In this document: in pieces, positions 25,378 through 35,214 of the stretch | How positions within the stretch are numbered: the stretch's first letter is position 1 | Layout of the letters: each line of letters starts with the position of its first letter | Origin: Planctomycetales bacterium ZRK34 | GTDB taxonomy: Bacteria > Planctomycetota > Phycisphaerae > Phycisphaerales > Zrk34 | Direction of reading: 5' to 3' | Assembly (NCBI GenBank): GCA_014873095.1 | Contig: CP050848.1 | Location: 5,515,850-5,579,849, forward strand | DNA length: 64,000 nucleotides | Program-made: the position numbers and the translations under genes | Notes under the pieces: generated by a model | What the model was told of the DNA's origin: nothing | Database searches by the model: none | The model's input: the letters and a program-made list of their open reading frames with translations, nothing else

Positions 25378-25768
25378 TGAATTCCTCGCGATCTGTAAGT
25401 GATAATGTTTGAGGGACGGCGAATGCCGTGCCATTAAAATAGCTGATATTAGCTCTAAAACAGACAAGCAACCTGCCAAAATGGCGAACTTCTACCAAAC
25501 ACCTGTCATTAAGGCATATATGTGGTGGGTTGCAATAGATGGGCCCCACAATATATCGTATATTCGTGTGTTGTCAAGCAACATACATACGCCCACACGC
25601 TCTTCCCGTATCAAGCGTAATTACCCAGCCCTGTAGTTAAATCTGAACATGAGAACCCGGTTACCCAAATCGAAACGGGCCCAGGTTGACCAAGTAAGTC
25701 ACATAATTGGGACGTATAAGACGCAAGTGATCGAAGTTGCTTTTCTTGATAACGCTGGTTATCGACAA
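25378..25768. other. AT-rich intergenic stretch upstream of the Pycsar operon
   Basis: About 390 bp with no convincing gene. It should contain the promoter of pycTM-pycC on the - strand. A 30-bp sequence at 25653-25682 recurs at 26420-26449. A short palindrome GATAAC-GCTG-GTTATC lies at 25748-25763, just beyond the stop of the next gene. Confidence 0.5.
25653..25682 (+). repeat. 30-bp direct repeat, copy 1
   Basis: Begins GAACCCGGTTACCCAAATCG. Matches 26420-26449 in 28 of 30 positions, with further similarity (TGAACA) just upstream. The two copies enclose the 170-residue gene. Confidence 0.75.
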
Positions 25769-26281
25769 CTAGTGGTTACTACGCCGAAGGATCGAACCGA
25801 ACAAGCGAACCAGCAATGACTGCTTTTGCTGTGGATTCACAGCTTGATAGTTCACCGAAAAATAATTCCGCGCAAGTGGTTCGAAGTATGGCGGATTACC
25901 TAACTCCACTCCGAGGTAGGAAACAAGGCGGCGCAACGGGGTATCATCATTGACATCGTCTCGAAATGGCTCGTCATGTATACGTTCGCCGCTTTGAAAC
26001 ACGAATCCAGCATAATCACAACGACCACCAAAGCACTCGGCGTACAGGTAAACAAACGTCACATTTGGAAAACGTTCACTAAATTTGACATATTGAGTTG
26101 CAATAGGTGGGATATCCAAATCATCGTTGGGGGACAAATAAATAGCGTGATCCGTAAGCAACACACCGTAACCACAGAATGGGGTCGATATTATTTTCCC
26201 TATGCCATCAAACGACTCAAGGAACGCATCCATTGACTCGCTTCCAGCGTTTGCGAAGATGCCAGAGAAACTAAATGTCAT
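25769..26281 (-). CDS. Hypothetical protein flanked by direct repeats
   Basis: 170 residues, ATG at 26281. Sequence such as LLTDHAIYLSPNDDLDIPPI, then PNVTFVYLYAECFGGRCDYA and GFVFQSGERIHDE looks like a small alpha/beta domain resembling immunity-type proteins that neutralise toxins, but I cannot assign a family. The C-terminus is basic. It is AT-rich like the Pycsar genes and sits alone between two 30-bp repeats. It may be cargo of the element, possibly a defence or immunity gene. Confidence 0.5.
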   Translation of the reverse strand: MTFSFSGIFANAGSESMDAFLESFDGIGKIISTPFCGYGVLLTDHAIYLSPNDDLDIPPIATQYVKFSERFPNVTFVYLYAECFGGRCDYAGFVFQSGERIHDEPFRDDVNDDTPLRRLVSYLGVELGNPPYFEPLARNYFSVNYQAVNPQQKQSLLVRLFGSILRRSNH

Positions 26282-26419
26282 AAGTAGATCCTATTGAAAA
26301 CAGTTCAGTTCTCCGTGACCCGCAGAAGTGAGATACCAACTGATAAAACTATTGTCTGCGGCGTATGTCATCAGTCAACTGTAATATTCAGACCGCCCGA
26401 TAGGATAGCATGAACACTC

Positions 26420-26449
26420 GAACCCGGTTACTCAAATCGAAACGCGCCC
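26420..26449 (+). repeat. 30-bp direct repeat, copy 2
   Basis: Begins GAACCCGGTTACTCAAATCG; differs from copy 1 (25653-25682) at two positions. Same orientation, spacing 767 bp. Confidence 0.75.
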
Positions 26450-26650
26450 CCGCTATTTCCCGGTCGGTTGCAAAACTCACCGGCCCACCAGTTAACGGCA
26501 AACGCCGGCGCAGAGACGCGTCGGCGTTTTCGTTTCCTACGCCAGTTCTCGCAACGGGTTACAACCGGCAGCCATTTCGAGCCGTGTCTCTGACTCGCCC
26601 CACGCCATAACCGGAGCATCGCCCCGCGTCGCTGGGTCGCCCCATCTCGC

Positions 26651-26662
26651 CCCAAAGTCTCT
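26651..26662 (+). repeat. 12-mer CCCAAAGTCTCT, copy 1
   Basis: Exact copy at 30291-30302. The pair encloses rmuC, a recombinase-module remnant and an IS. Could be chance or the trace of an attachment site. Confidence 0.3.
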
Positions 26663-26808
26663 CTTAACCGGGCAGAGACAGAGACCGGGGTTATGGGCAG
26701 GTTGCGCTCGAAGTAGAAGGCGTGCGGTTCGGAATCATGCCCTTGCGGTTACCGCCGGTGGAGTCATTCGGCAGTGCCCGTTCTAGGGGAGGCGCAGGAT
26801 GCCGGCAG

Positions 26809-28431
26809 TTAATCGCCGTCTGAATCGTTCGCTTCCATACCAGCTGAATCTGCGTCTGCTTCGTCTCCGTTCCCCGACAAGCCCAGCACAGCGACTGCTT
26901 GATCCGTAGGCAGTTGTTCAACGGTCCGTAACTGTCGGTTCATCACGCGGGTTCGCGTCTCAGCTTGGTCAACCTGATTGGCCGCTTCCTGAAGCTTCTT
27001 CTTCACCTTTCCGATGACATCACCGAACTTGCCGAACTCGGTTTTTACAGCACCGAGGACCTTCCAGACTTCGCTAGAACGCTTCTGGATGGCCAAAGTC
27101 CGGAATCCCATCTGAAGCGAATTCAGAATGGCCGCAAGCGTCGTTGGGCCCGCTACGACAACTCGGCAATGGCGCTGACAGTGCTCGACTAGCCCGGCTC
27201 GTCGCACCACCTCGGCGTAAAGCCCTTCAGTTGGCAGAAACATGATTCCAAAGTCGGTGGTGTGCGGAGGGGACAGATACTTCGTCGAGATATCCTTGGC
27301 ACACGACTTGATCGCGTTTTCAAGCTGCTTGCTTGCTGCTACCACAGCATCGGGGTCAGCAGCGTCCTGCGCATCGATCAGGCGCTGATAGTCTTCGGAT
27401 GGGAACTTCGCATCAATGGGCAGGTAGACTACCGTGCCATCTGCTTCATCTTTGCCAGGCAGTCGAATGGCAAATTCGACACGCTCATTTCCACCCGGCT
27501 TCGTGGCAACATTCGCTTCATACTGATCCGGCGACAAGACCTGCTCCAGAATGGCCGAGAGCTGGAACTCGCCCCATGTCCCGCGAGATTTGACGTTGGT
27601 CATGACTCGCTTGAGATCGCCGACACCATTTGCGAGCGTCTGCATCTCGCCGAGACCCTTGTGTACCTGTTCCAGCCGATCGCTTACCTGCTTGAATGAC
27701 TCGCCCAATCGCTTTTCGAGCGTGCCCTGCAGTTTCTCATCGACAACCTTCTGCATCTCAGTAAGCTTCTGTGCGTTCTCTTCACGGAGCTTATCCAGCC
27801 GTTGCTCAACGCTGGTTTTCAGTGCCTCGCCTCGTTTTTCGCTGGCCTCGATCAGTTCACCCAAGCGGCGCGAGAAGCCATCCTGGCGGTCATTCTGCTC
27901 CTTGAACCCGTCGTTCACACGCTTAACAAGCTGCTCGCTGAACTCCCGAAGCGACTTCGCGGACTCGTCGCGAGTGGCCTTCGCGCTTGCGTTCGACTCC
28001 GTCCGCATCTGATCCAAGCTCTTCGTCGTTTCTTCATGCGAAGTCTTGAGGCGCGTATCTACTGCGGTTTTCATCTCGTCAAGCTTACGAATGCCAGCAT
28101 CGCTGTTGTCGGTCAGGCGTTTCCCAAACTCTTCGAGGCGACCCTTCTGTGCGTCAGACAGCTTCGAAAGCGTGTCCATCATCGCGGACCGAAATGCCTC
28201 CATCGCCTTGCTGAATTCTTCTCTCTGAAGCCGGCCGCTCTCATCTGCATCCTTCCGTGCCGCAGCCACGTCGTCACGGAGCGACCGCTCCAGTCGTTCA
28301 AAAGCCTGAGACATTCCCGCGATGCTCGCGGACAAATCCTTGGCTGTATCTCGGCGTCGCAGAATGGCGACGAGCAGAACCACCACAACAACATTCACCA
28401 CCAGCAATGCAGGAAGAAGATATTCGGCCAT
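26809..28431 (-). CDS. rmuC: DNA recombination protein RmuC
   Basis: 540 residues. An N-terminal membrane anchor at about residues 4-24 (LLPALLVVNVVVVVLLVAIL) is followed by a long coiled coil (about 35-290; repeats such as RQDGFSRRLGELIEASEKRG). The RmuC nuclease-fold domain follows at about 300-480, with VYLPIDAKFPSEDYQRLIDA and GIMFLPTEGLYAEVVRR. RmuC limits inversions and rearrangements at repeats. An acidic tail closes the protein. Coding composition is GC-rich like the chromosome, so it may be native gene order beside the insertion site. Confidence 0.92.
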   Translation of the reverse strand: MAEYLLPALLVVNVVVVVLLVAILRRRDTAKDLSASIAGMSQAFERLERSLRDDVAAARKDADESGRLQREEFSKAMEAFRSAMMDTLSKLSDAQKGRLEEFGKRLTDNSDAGIRKLDEMKTAVDTRLKTSHEETTKSLDQMRTESNASAKATRDESAKSLREFSEQLVKRVNDGFKEQNDRQDGFSRRLGELIEASEKRGEALKTSVEQRLDKLREENAQKLTEMQKVVDEKLQGTLEKRLGESFKQVSDRLEQVHKGLGEMQTLANGVGDLKRVMTNVKSRGTWGEFQLSAILEQVLSPDQYEANVATKPGGNERVEFAIRLPGKDEADGTVVYLPIDAKFPSEDYQRLIDAQDAADPDAVVAASKQLENAIKSCAKDISTKYLSPPHTTDFGIMFLPTEGLYAEVVRRAGLVEHCQRHCRVVVAGPTTLAAILNSLQMGFRTLAIQKRSSEVWKVLGAVKTEFGKFGDVIGKVKKKLQEAANQVDQAETRTRVMNRQLRTVEQLPTDQAVAVLGLSGNGDEADADSAGMEANDSDGD

Positions 28432-28734
28432 GGGAACCCCCAGTTACCGCGTTTGTTGCCAAGTGTCCGTCCAAAGGCTTCGTGAAGCATGACTGCGTTG
28501 AAAAGCACACCGGTTCATGCTGACAGAATACCGCGTCGCAGGCCCGCTGGCGATGTTGGCGACTCTGCTGATCGCGCCGTCCTGCGCCCGTGCCGTTTTC
28601 GGTTGCACTCGATGTCAAGGGCGTCCACTTCAAAATCACGCCCTCGCGGTTATGGAAAATCGGGACCGACCATGCCAGTTCGCATAGGTAACTAATGAGG
28701 GGACCACATGTTTTCGCCCTTCATTGGAGGCCGC
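28432..28734. other. Intergenic stretch before recombinase-module remnant
   Basis: About 300 bp, no supported gene. A 56-codon frame starting ATG at 28518 (LTEYRVAGPLAMLATLLIAP) looks fortuitous. A CGGTTATGG motif near 28650 resembles others at module edges in 26.5-30.4 kb. Confidence 0.4.
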
Positions 28735-28944
28735 ATGATCTCGACCCGTGATCCACAAACCATGACCGAACGCGAACGCCGCGACGAGGTCGCCGACATC
28801 CTTGCGGCTGGCCTGCTGCGCTCCGTCCGGGCGTCCAGATCGCAGCATGATGACGCCGACGAAACATCTTCGCCGGGGCCGGGAAATGGACTTGATATTC
28901 CTTCGAAAACGAGGCTCAGTGTGGCTCAACGACCCACCGGTTAA
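28735..28944 (+). CDS. Small protein typical of recombinase modules
   Basis: 69 residues. The ATG at 28735 follows GGAGG at 28726-28730, which settles the start. The sequence ISTRDPQTMTERERRDEVAD continuing ILAAGLLR is of a kind I recall directly upstream of DUF2924 and serine-recombinase genes in planctomycetes and proteobacteria. Here the expected next genes are missing: after a short frame at about 28986 (MQDIATQLD, stop) comes the left end of an IS. It is therefore probably the surviving first gene of a disrupted second element. Confidence 0.6.
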   Translation: MISTRDPQTMTERERRDEVADILAAGLLRSVRASRSQHDDADETSSPGPGNGLDIPSKTRLSVAQRPTG

Positions 28945-29035
28945 CGGGTCGAGTCTCGCAACGCATGGCGAAAGGAGCCACACTCATGCAGGACATCGCA
29001 ACGCAGCTCGACTGAAGCGGTCCACTTGCCGCGGT

Positions 29036-30235
29036 GGTCCAAAATGTCGGGCATTGCCCGTATTTCCTTCAACATCATGCAGCTTTCCGGTAATAGTGGT
29101 TGAGCAACCCGCCGAGCCATCGTTCTCGGTGGATCGTTGCAAGCACTTCGGGCGGCGGGTCGTCGGGCGGGCATTCGACCGGCTCCAAAACCTCCGTCAG
29201 CGGCCGATTACCAAGACTCTGATGTGGCCTGACCGTATTGTGGTAGTCCACGTACGTCTGCACAATGTAGTCGAGATGCCGCAGCCCAAAGCAGGTAAAC
29301 GCATTCAAGCATTCCCGCTTCAGACTGCCGATCCAAGACTCGGCAAACGAATTGGCCATCGGCGATTGGTATGGCGATTTCACCACGCCGCCATCTCCTT
29401 CGCGGAACAATTCATCGAACGCTTCGGTGAACTTGGTGTCCCGATCGTGCAGCAGATAACGCAGATCAATCCCCTGCTCCCCGGCCCACATTTTCACATT
29501 GCGTCCCTGCTGCTGAACCCACGAATCCGTCGGATTGAATGTGCTCGGCGAAACGAACACTTTCCGGCTCTCCAGGTGGATGAACATAAGGCAGTAGGCC
29601 ACGCGCTTGCCCATCGGCGTCCAGACCGTCTTGCAGAAAAAGTCACAGGCCACCATGACGTTCATGTGCATTTTGACGAATGTGCGCCATGGTGTCTGCA
29701 CACCCTTGGGCGCATGGCGCTCGGGGTCCGGCATCAAGCCTTCATCGACCAGCACGCGCCGCACCGAACTGCGGCTGGGTTTCAGAGCCAGCTTGCGCAG
29801 TTCGCCGACGATCCGTCGAACACCCCAGCCCGCATTTTCCCGCGCCATCCGTAAGATCAACTCGCGTACCGATTTGGTGATTCGTGGGCGCCCAACCCGC
29901 CCCGCCGCTTTGCCCTGCTTCTTGTCCCGCAGCCAGCGCCGGTATGTCTTGACATTTACGATGCCGATCAGATCATGGACCTGATGATCCAACGCTTCGC
30001 CAAGTCGAATCAAACGCTGGCGATCCTCGGGCGCCAGGATCACACGATCGCCGGGCAACTTCTGGCGCATCAGTTCCAGTTGAAGTTTGAGGAATCGGAC
30101 CTGGGCGTTGCGTCGTGTCGACCAAGCCTCGGCGATCATCATGAACAGCGCGATCAGCCAGCTTGGGATCATCTGTCTGCCCTCCAACCAAGCTTTCATA
30201 AGTTCAGCAATTCCAAGTGCCCAACATTTTGGACC
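29036..30235. mobile_element. Insertion sequence with 18-bp inverted ends
   Basis: About 1.2 kb. Left end GGTCCAAAATGTCGGGCA at 29036-29053; the right end on the opposite strand reads GGTCCAAAATGTTGGGCA (30218-30235), 17 of 18 identical. It contains one transposase gene on the - strand. No target duplication is obvious at the edges. Confidence 0.75.
29075..30199 (-). CDS. DDE transposase with integrase core
   Basis: About 374 residues from the ATG at 30199; an ATG at 30172 is also possible. The longer frame to 30319 crosses the IS end and is rejected. A hydrophobic start (MIPSWLIALFMMIAEAW) is followed by a helix-turn-helix (VKTYRRWLRDKKQGK, AGWGVRRIVGELRKLALKPS). The rve integrase core has the first Asp in MVACDFFCKTVW, the second in LLHDRDTKFTEAF and the Glu in MANSFAESWIGSLKRECLN. 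HNTVRPHQSLGNRPL near the end is typical of IS3/IS481-like enzymes. Appears intact. Confidence 0.88.
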   Translation of the reverse strand: MKAWLEGRQMIPSWLIALFMMIAEAWSTRRNAQVRFLKLQLELMRQKLPGDRVILAPEDRQRLIRLGEALDHQVHDLIGIVNVKTYRRWLRDKKQGKAAGRVGRPRITKSVRELILRMARENAGWGVRRIVGELRKLALKPSRSSVRRVLVDEGLMPDPERHAPKGVQTPWRTFVKMHMNVMVACDFFCKTVWTPMGKRVAYCLMFIHLESRKVFVSPSTFNPTDSWVQQQGRNVKMWAGEQGIDLRYLLHDRDTKFTEAFDELFREGDGGVVKSPYQSPMANSFAESWIGSLKRECLNAFTCFGLRHLDYIVQTYVDYHNTVRPHQSLGNRPLTEVLEPVECPPDDPPPEVLATIHRERWLGGLLNHYYRKAA

Positions 30236-30290
30236 GGGGCCTGTGAAATGGCAAGAACCCGCCGGTCGCCTTGCCTCCCCTGACGCCCGA

Positions 30291-30302
30291 CCCAAAGTCT
30301 CT
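30291..30302 (+). repeat. 12-mer CCCAAAGTCTCT, copy 2
   Basis: Exact match to 26651-26662; lies 55 bp beyond the right end of the IS. Confidence 0.3.
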
Positions 30303-30363
30303 AAAACCACCCAAATCACATAACCCGCAGGTCGTTATTCCGAACCTTCCGGCCCGGTTATGA

Positions 30364-30397
30364 GAAACAGAGACATTTTTGATGTCTCTGTTTTCAT
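30364..30397 (+). terminator. Strong hairpin, possible terminator
   Basis: AAACAGAGACAT, loop TTTTG, ATGTCTCTGTTT, then TCATTTT: 12 perfect pairs. Works as a terminator in + direction, but no + strand gene precedes it, so it may be left over from lost sequence. Confidence 0.5.
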
Positions 30398-30484
30398 TTT
30401 GCGCGAGTTTGAAGAGAGTTAGGACCGCTCTAGGGTTGCTTGTTGTGTGGTTTGCGGCGGTTGAGGCGCCATAATCGGCGCATG

Positions 30485-30510
30485 AAAAAACCCGCGAGGG
30501 GGCTCGCGGG
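30485..30510 (-). terminator. Terminator of tRNA-Val
   Basis: On the - strand CCCGCGAG, CCCC, CTCGCGGG and then TTTTTT at 30490-30485. Eight perfect GC-rich pairs, 9 bp after the tRNA end. Confidence 0.85.
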
Positions 30511-30515
30511 TGGGG

Positions 30516-30592
<77 letters not shown>

Positions 30593-30663
30593 GTATGTGC
30601 CGCATAGGATAGCAGTCCTTTGGCATCGGTCAATTCCAGGTCGCTAAATTTGCGACCGGCAGA

Positions 30664-30993
30664 TCAGGCTTCGGCCTTGGGCTTTTCGCTGACGGTCTCG
30701 GGGCCGCGCTCGGCGACGGCGTCGGTTTCGGCGTCGGGGCTCTTGGCTTCGATGGTCTTGGGCTCAGTCTTCTGACGCTCGACGGACTCGTCGATCTCGC
30801 GATCGACATCGCTCATCTCGTCTTCGACGCCCTTGAGGCCCTTCTTGAACTCGACGATACCCTTGCCCAGGGACTTACCGACTTCGGGCAGGCGCTTGCC
30901 GAAGATCAGCAGCGCGACCGCCAGCACGACGATCCACTCCCAACCGCCGGGGATGCCCAGCGCCAGCGTGCCTTGATTAAACATGATCGACAT
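30664..30993 (-). CDS. tatA: TatA/E-type translocase subunit
   Basis: 109 residues, ATG at 30993 with GAGGAA upstream. One membrane helix (WEWIVVLAVALLIFGKRLPE) with the conserved FGKRLPEVGKSLGKG hinge and the amphipathic helix EFKKGLKGVED. An acidic and Ala/Glu-rich tail follows. Forms the protein-conducting oligomer of the twin-arginine pathway. It overlaps the end of the second TatA-like gene by 17 bp, so the two are coupled. Confidence 0.9.
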   Translation of the reverse strand: MSIMFNQGTLALGIPGGWEWIVVLAVALLIFGKRLPEVGKSLGKGIVEFKKGLKGVEDEMSDVDREIDESVERQKTEPKTIEAKSPDAETDAVAERGPETVSEKPKAEA

Positions 30994-31216
30994 GGTGTTC
31001 CTCAGCTGTCAGTTGCGGTGCGGGGGGAGGCGTCGGCGTTTGTTCGATCTTTCGATCGGCCTTGTCGACCTCGCTCTGCACGTCGCGCAGACCCTTCTTG
31101 AATTCAACGATCGTTTTGCCCATCGACTTGCCTACTTCAGGCAGTCGTTTTCCGAAAATCATCAACGCCACTATGAGAACGACAATCCATTCCCAGCCGC
31201 CGGGTAGTCCAAACAT
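30977..31216 (-). CDS. tatA: TatA/E-type translocase subunit, paralogue
   Basis: 79 residues, ATG at 31216. Nearly the same first 45 residues as its downstream neighbour (PGGWEWIVVLIVALMIFGKR, then LPEVGKSMGKTIVEFKKGLR), with a shorter Pro/His tail (TPTPPPAPQLTAEEHHVDHV). Arose by tandem duplication and kept in one operon. Which copy acts as TatA, TatB-like or TatE cannot be told; no tatC is in the window. Confidence 0.88.
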   Translation of the reverse strand: MFGLPGGWEWIVVLIVALMIFGKRLPEVGKSMGKTIVEFKKGLRDVQSEVDKADRKIEQTPTPPPAPQLTAEEHHVDHV

Positions 31217-31516
31217 GTTGCACCTCGTGGTTCGTAGTCGTTACCCCCATCCGTCGATGACGTGTCATGGCGGACGGAGTTAGCATGTGGCCATAAACGT
31301 AACGAGCACGACCCACTCCCGACTGCTGGAGTTCCGCGGCGCCAGTGCGCGGCCTCACGCACCGCTGTCCGCCGAAATACGCAGTCGCCGCATGGGCGAG
31401 CAATTCAGTTTACACGATCTGAACCCCGCAATCCACTATCCGCCGAGCGGGGCTGATCGCCCGAAAGCGGCGTCCGGGCAAAGGGGCTAGGATGATGCAG
31501 CCCCTTGAGGATGCGG
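31217..31516. other. Divergent intergenic region tatA / cdaA
   Basis: 300 bp between two genes read in opposite directions, so it should hold both promoters. Frames of 60-90 codons here look like chance. No clear -35/-10 pair was found with confidence. Confidence 0.4.
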
Positions 31517-32974
31517 ATGTTGGCTGACTATGCGGAAATTCTCGAACGCGCCCTGACCAGCCTGCGTCTGGCCGACGTGCTGGACGTGATCGTGGTGGCT
31601 GTTTTCCTGTATGGGATGATCTCGTGGCTGCGGCACAGCGCCTCGCGGGGGGTGATCACGGCGATCTGCATTTTCGTGGTGCTCTACGCGGCGGCCCGGG
31701 TGCTGCAGATGTACATGACCGAGTTGCTGCTGCGGAGCCTGCTGGCGGTGGTCGTGGTTGGGGCGATCGTGGTTTTCGCTGCCGACATTCGGCGTTTTGT
31801 CGACCGCATAGGCACATGGCGGCTATTCGGCGGCAAGGCCCGTCCGCTGGAAACCGAGCCGGTGATTGCGGTGATCACCGAGGCGGCGTTTCGCATGGCC
31901 GATCAGAAGACCGGGGCGCTGATCGCTATCCGTGGCCGCGAGCCATGGGAGCGGTGTATCGATGGCGGGATCGAGATGGATGGTCGCCCGAGTTTGCCGC
32001 TGGTTTACAGTTTGTTTAATCCGACCTCGCCGGGTCACGACGGGGCCATGCTCATCGAGGGCGATCGCATCACACGGTTCGGGGCGCATCTGCCGTTGTC
32101 GACGAATCTGGCGGCGGTGGGCCGGCGGGGTACACGTCACACCGCCGCCATCGGACTCAGCGAGCAGTGCGATGCACTGGTGGTCGTAGTGTCGGAAGAG
32201 CGCGGCACGGTGATGATCGCCGAGGGTGGAATGTTGAAGCCCGTCGAATCCGCGACGGAACTCAAATCGGCCCTGTCCGCCTTCAGCCGGCAGCACCAGC
32301 CGCAGAGATCGACGAGCGTCGTCGACTGGTGGCGCAAACCCTCGGTGCAGACCGCGGCCCTGGCGCTTGGGGTGGCGGTGGCTGCGTGGTTTCTTCAGGT
32401 CAAGGGCTCGCCGACTGTGGCGCGTACCCTGGTGGCGCCGCTCGAGTTTCGGAATCTTCAATCGCAGTGGTTCATCGATCCGTCGACACCGACCGAAGTC
32501 CGCCTCACGCTACGCGGTCCTGAGCAGGCGTTTCGACTGATGGACCCCGGCTCGGTCGTCGTTTCGCTGGATATGTCACGACTCAAGCCCGGCGACAATC
32601 AATTCAACATCGCTGCAGACAATGTCGCTCTGCCACGGGCCTTGACGCTGACGCAAGCGGAACCCACGAAGGTCGATGTGCATGCCACGAAGCTGGCGCC
32701 GATCGATGTCCGGGTCCGTGTAAAAACAACCGGCAAGCTGCCGAGCGGGCTCGAATTGATCGAGGCCGCTCCCAAGCCCGATCGCGTTGAGTTGCTGAGT
32801 CCGGCGGACAACGCCTCAATCGAACTTGTGTGGACCGAACCGGTCGATCTGGCCGGCATCACCAGTTCAACTACGGTCAAAACACGCCTGGTATTGCCGA
32901 AAAACACCCGCCTTTCGGATGGGAAGAATCCCGAAGTCAGTATCAGAATCCAGGTGCGTCCGCGTAGGCCGTGA
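31517..32974 (+). CDS. cdaA: Diadenylate cyclase CdaA fused to YbbR (CdaR) domains
   Basis: 485 residues from the ATG at 31517 (GAGG at 31507-31510; a TTG at 31505 and an ATG at 31511 lie in the same frame). Three membrane helices (about 15-95) precede a DAC domain with the catalytic motifs D175-G176-A177 (GHDGAMLIEG) and R207-H208-T209 (GTRHTAAIGLSE). It makes the second messenger c-di-AMP from two ATP. A fourth membrane segment near residue 280 leads to YbbR-like repeats (LEFRNLQSQWFID, VDVHATKLAPIDVRVRVKT). CdaA and its regulator CdaR/YbbR are usually separate neighbouring genes; here they form one chain. Confidence 0.9.
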   Translation: MLADYAEILERALTSLRLADVLDVIVVAVFLYGMISWLRHSASRGVITAICIFVVLYAAARVLQMYMTELLLRSLLAVVVVGAIVVFAADIRRFVDRIGTWRLFGGKARPLETEPVIAVITEAAFRMADQKTGALIAIRGREPWERCIDGGIEMDGRPSLPLVYSLFNPTSPGHDGAMLIEGDRITRFGAHLPLSTNLAAVGRRGTRHTAAIGLSEQCDALVVVVSEERGTVMIAEGGMLKPVESATELKSALSAFSRQHQPQRSTSVVDWWRKPSVQTAALALGVAVAAWFLQVKGSPTVARTLVAPLEFRNLQSQWFIDPSTPTEVRLTLRGPEQAFRLMDPGSVVVSLDMSRLKPGDNQFNIAADNVALPRALTLTQAEPTKVDVHATKLAPIDVRVRVKTTGKLPSGLELIEAAPKPDRVELLSPADNASIELVWTEPVDLAGITSSTTVKTRLVLPKNTRLSDGKNPEVSIRIQVRPRRP

Positions 32975-32994
32975 TGCCGCGGCTATGATGTGAC

Positions 32995-33588
32995 ATGAAC
33001 AGAGGCACATCAATTGGATGCGTGTTGGTGCTGGGCATGTCGGCACTGGTCGGCTGCGCTTCGAGTCCTTACAGCAGTGAGTATCGCTACAGCCCGCGGC
33101 CCGTTTCCGTTGACATGTCAGCCCCGGATGCCCCGGAGCAGGCGAAGATTCGCGCCATGGCGACCATCGTCGGGTTGCGCCGGGCTGTCGATGAGCAACC
33201 CGCTTCGATCGATGCCCGCCTGCTGATTGAAAACAACGGCAGCGCTCCCGCCCGCTTTGACCCGGTCGCGCTGAGCCTGGTCGACGCCACGTTGTCCGCA
33301 TTTCCAAACCCGACCGTCGATCCCCCGGATGCATTCACCATCGCCCCGGGGCAGAGCCGCACGGTCAACGCAAGTTTTCCGCTGGATGATCGCAGCAGCT
33401 ATGACCTCGATGGCCTGAATCTCCGCTGGTCGGTCACCGCCGGCAATCACACGCTTTCACACAGCGCCACATTCAGCCGCCGCGAACTGCCGCGCCCGAA
33501 TTACACCGATCCATTTTATTACGACCCCTACCACCGTTGGTACTACGACAACTACTACTACATGCGCCCGCATCGCTATCACCGCTGA
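32995..33588 (+). CDS. Lipoprotein with Tyr-rich C-terminus
   Basis: 197 residues. Lipobox LVGC ends a signal peptide at Cys21. The middle looks like an immunoglobulin-type or LEA-like beta domain (IDARLLIENNGSAPARFDPV, then FTIAPGQSRTVNASFPLDDR). The last 30 residues are unusually aromatic and polar (DPFYYDPYHRWYYDNYYYMR). It follows the cyclase gene by 20 bp and could be co-transcribed. Cell-envelope role unknown. Confidence 0.6.
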   Translation: MNRGTSIGCVLVLGMSALVGCASSPYSSEYRYSPRPVSVDMSAPDAPEQAKIRAMATIVGLRRAVDEQPASIDARLLIENNGSAPARFDPVALSLVDATLSAFPNPTVDPPDAFTIAPGQSRTVNASFPLDDRSSYDLDGLNLRWSVTAGNHTLSHSATFSRRELPRPNYTDPFYYDPYHRWYYDNYYYMRPHRYHR

Positions 33589-33594
33589 GCGTGA

Positions 33595-35214
<1,620 letters not shown>

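Larger units (their letters stand above)
18743..26449. mobile_element. Integrated element with Rep_trans initiator and Pycsar defence operon
   Basis: Boundaries are approximate. Contents in - strand order: unknown 170-residue gene, Pycsar effector, Pycsar cyclase, unknown 349-residue gene, rep, 93-residue gene, serine recombinase. From about 22.4 to 26.4 kb base composition is visibly richer in A/T than the flanking metal island and housekeeping genes. The recombinase end abuts the metal operon near 18.74 kb. No conjugation genes are seen, so a mobilisable or phage-satellite-like element is more likely than a full ICE. No exact att duplication could be found by eye. Confidence 0.55.
26282..26808. 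other. Intergenic junction between element and rmuC
   Basis: 527 bp without a supported gene. It holds repeat copy 2 (26420-26449), the 12-mer CCCAAAGTCTCT at 26651-26662 that recurs at 30291-30302, and GGTTATG-type motifs near 26594 (- strand) and 26689. A 66-codon frame at 26410-26610 is Arg/Pro/Ser-rich and not convincing. The change from AT-rich to GC-rich sequence falls here, so this is the likely outer edge of the element. Confidence 0.5.

Noticed and set aside
26410..26610. 66-codon frame upstream of rmuC
   Set aside because: Basic, Pro/Ser-rich, no ribosome site; overlaps repeat copy 2.
28802..29854. 350-codon + strand frame over the transposase
   Set aside because: Antisense to an intact DDE transposase and crosses the IS end.
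30200..30319. Upstream extension of the transposase frame
   Set aside because: Crosses the right inverted repeat of the IS; the family start is at the hydrophobic segment after 30199.
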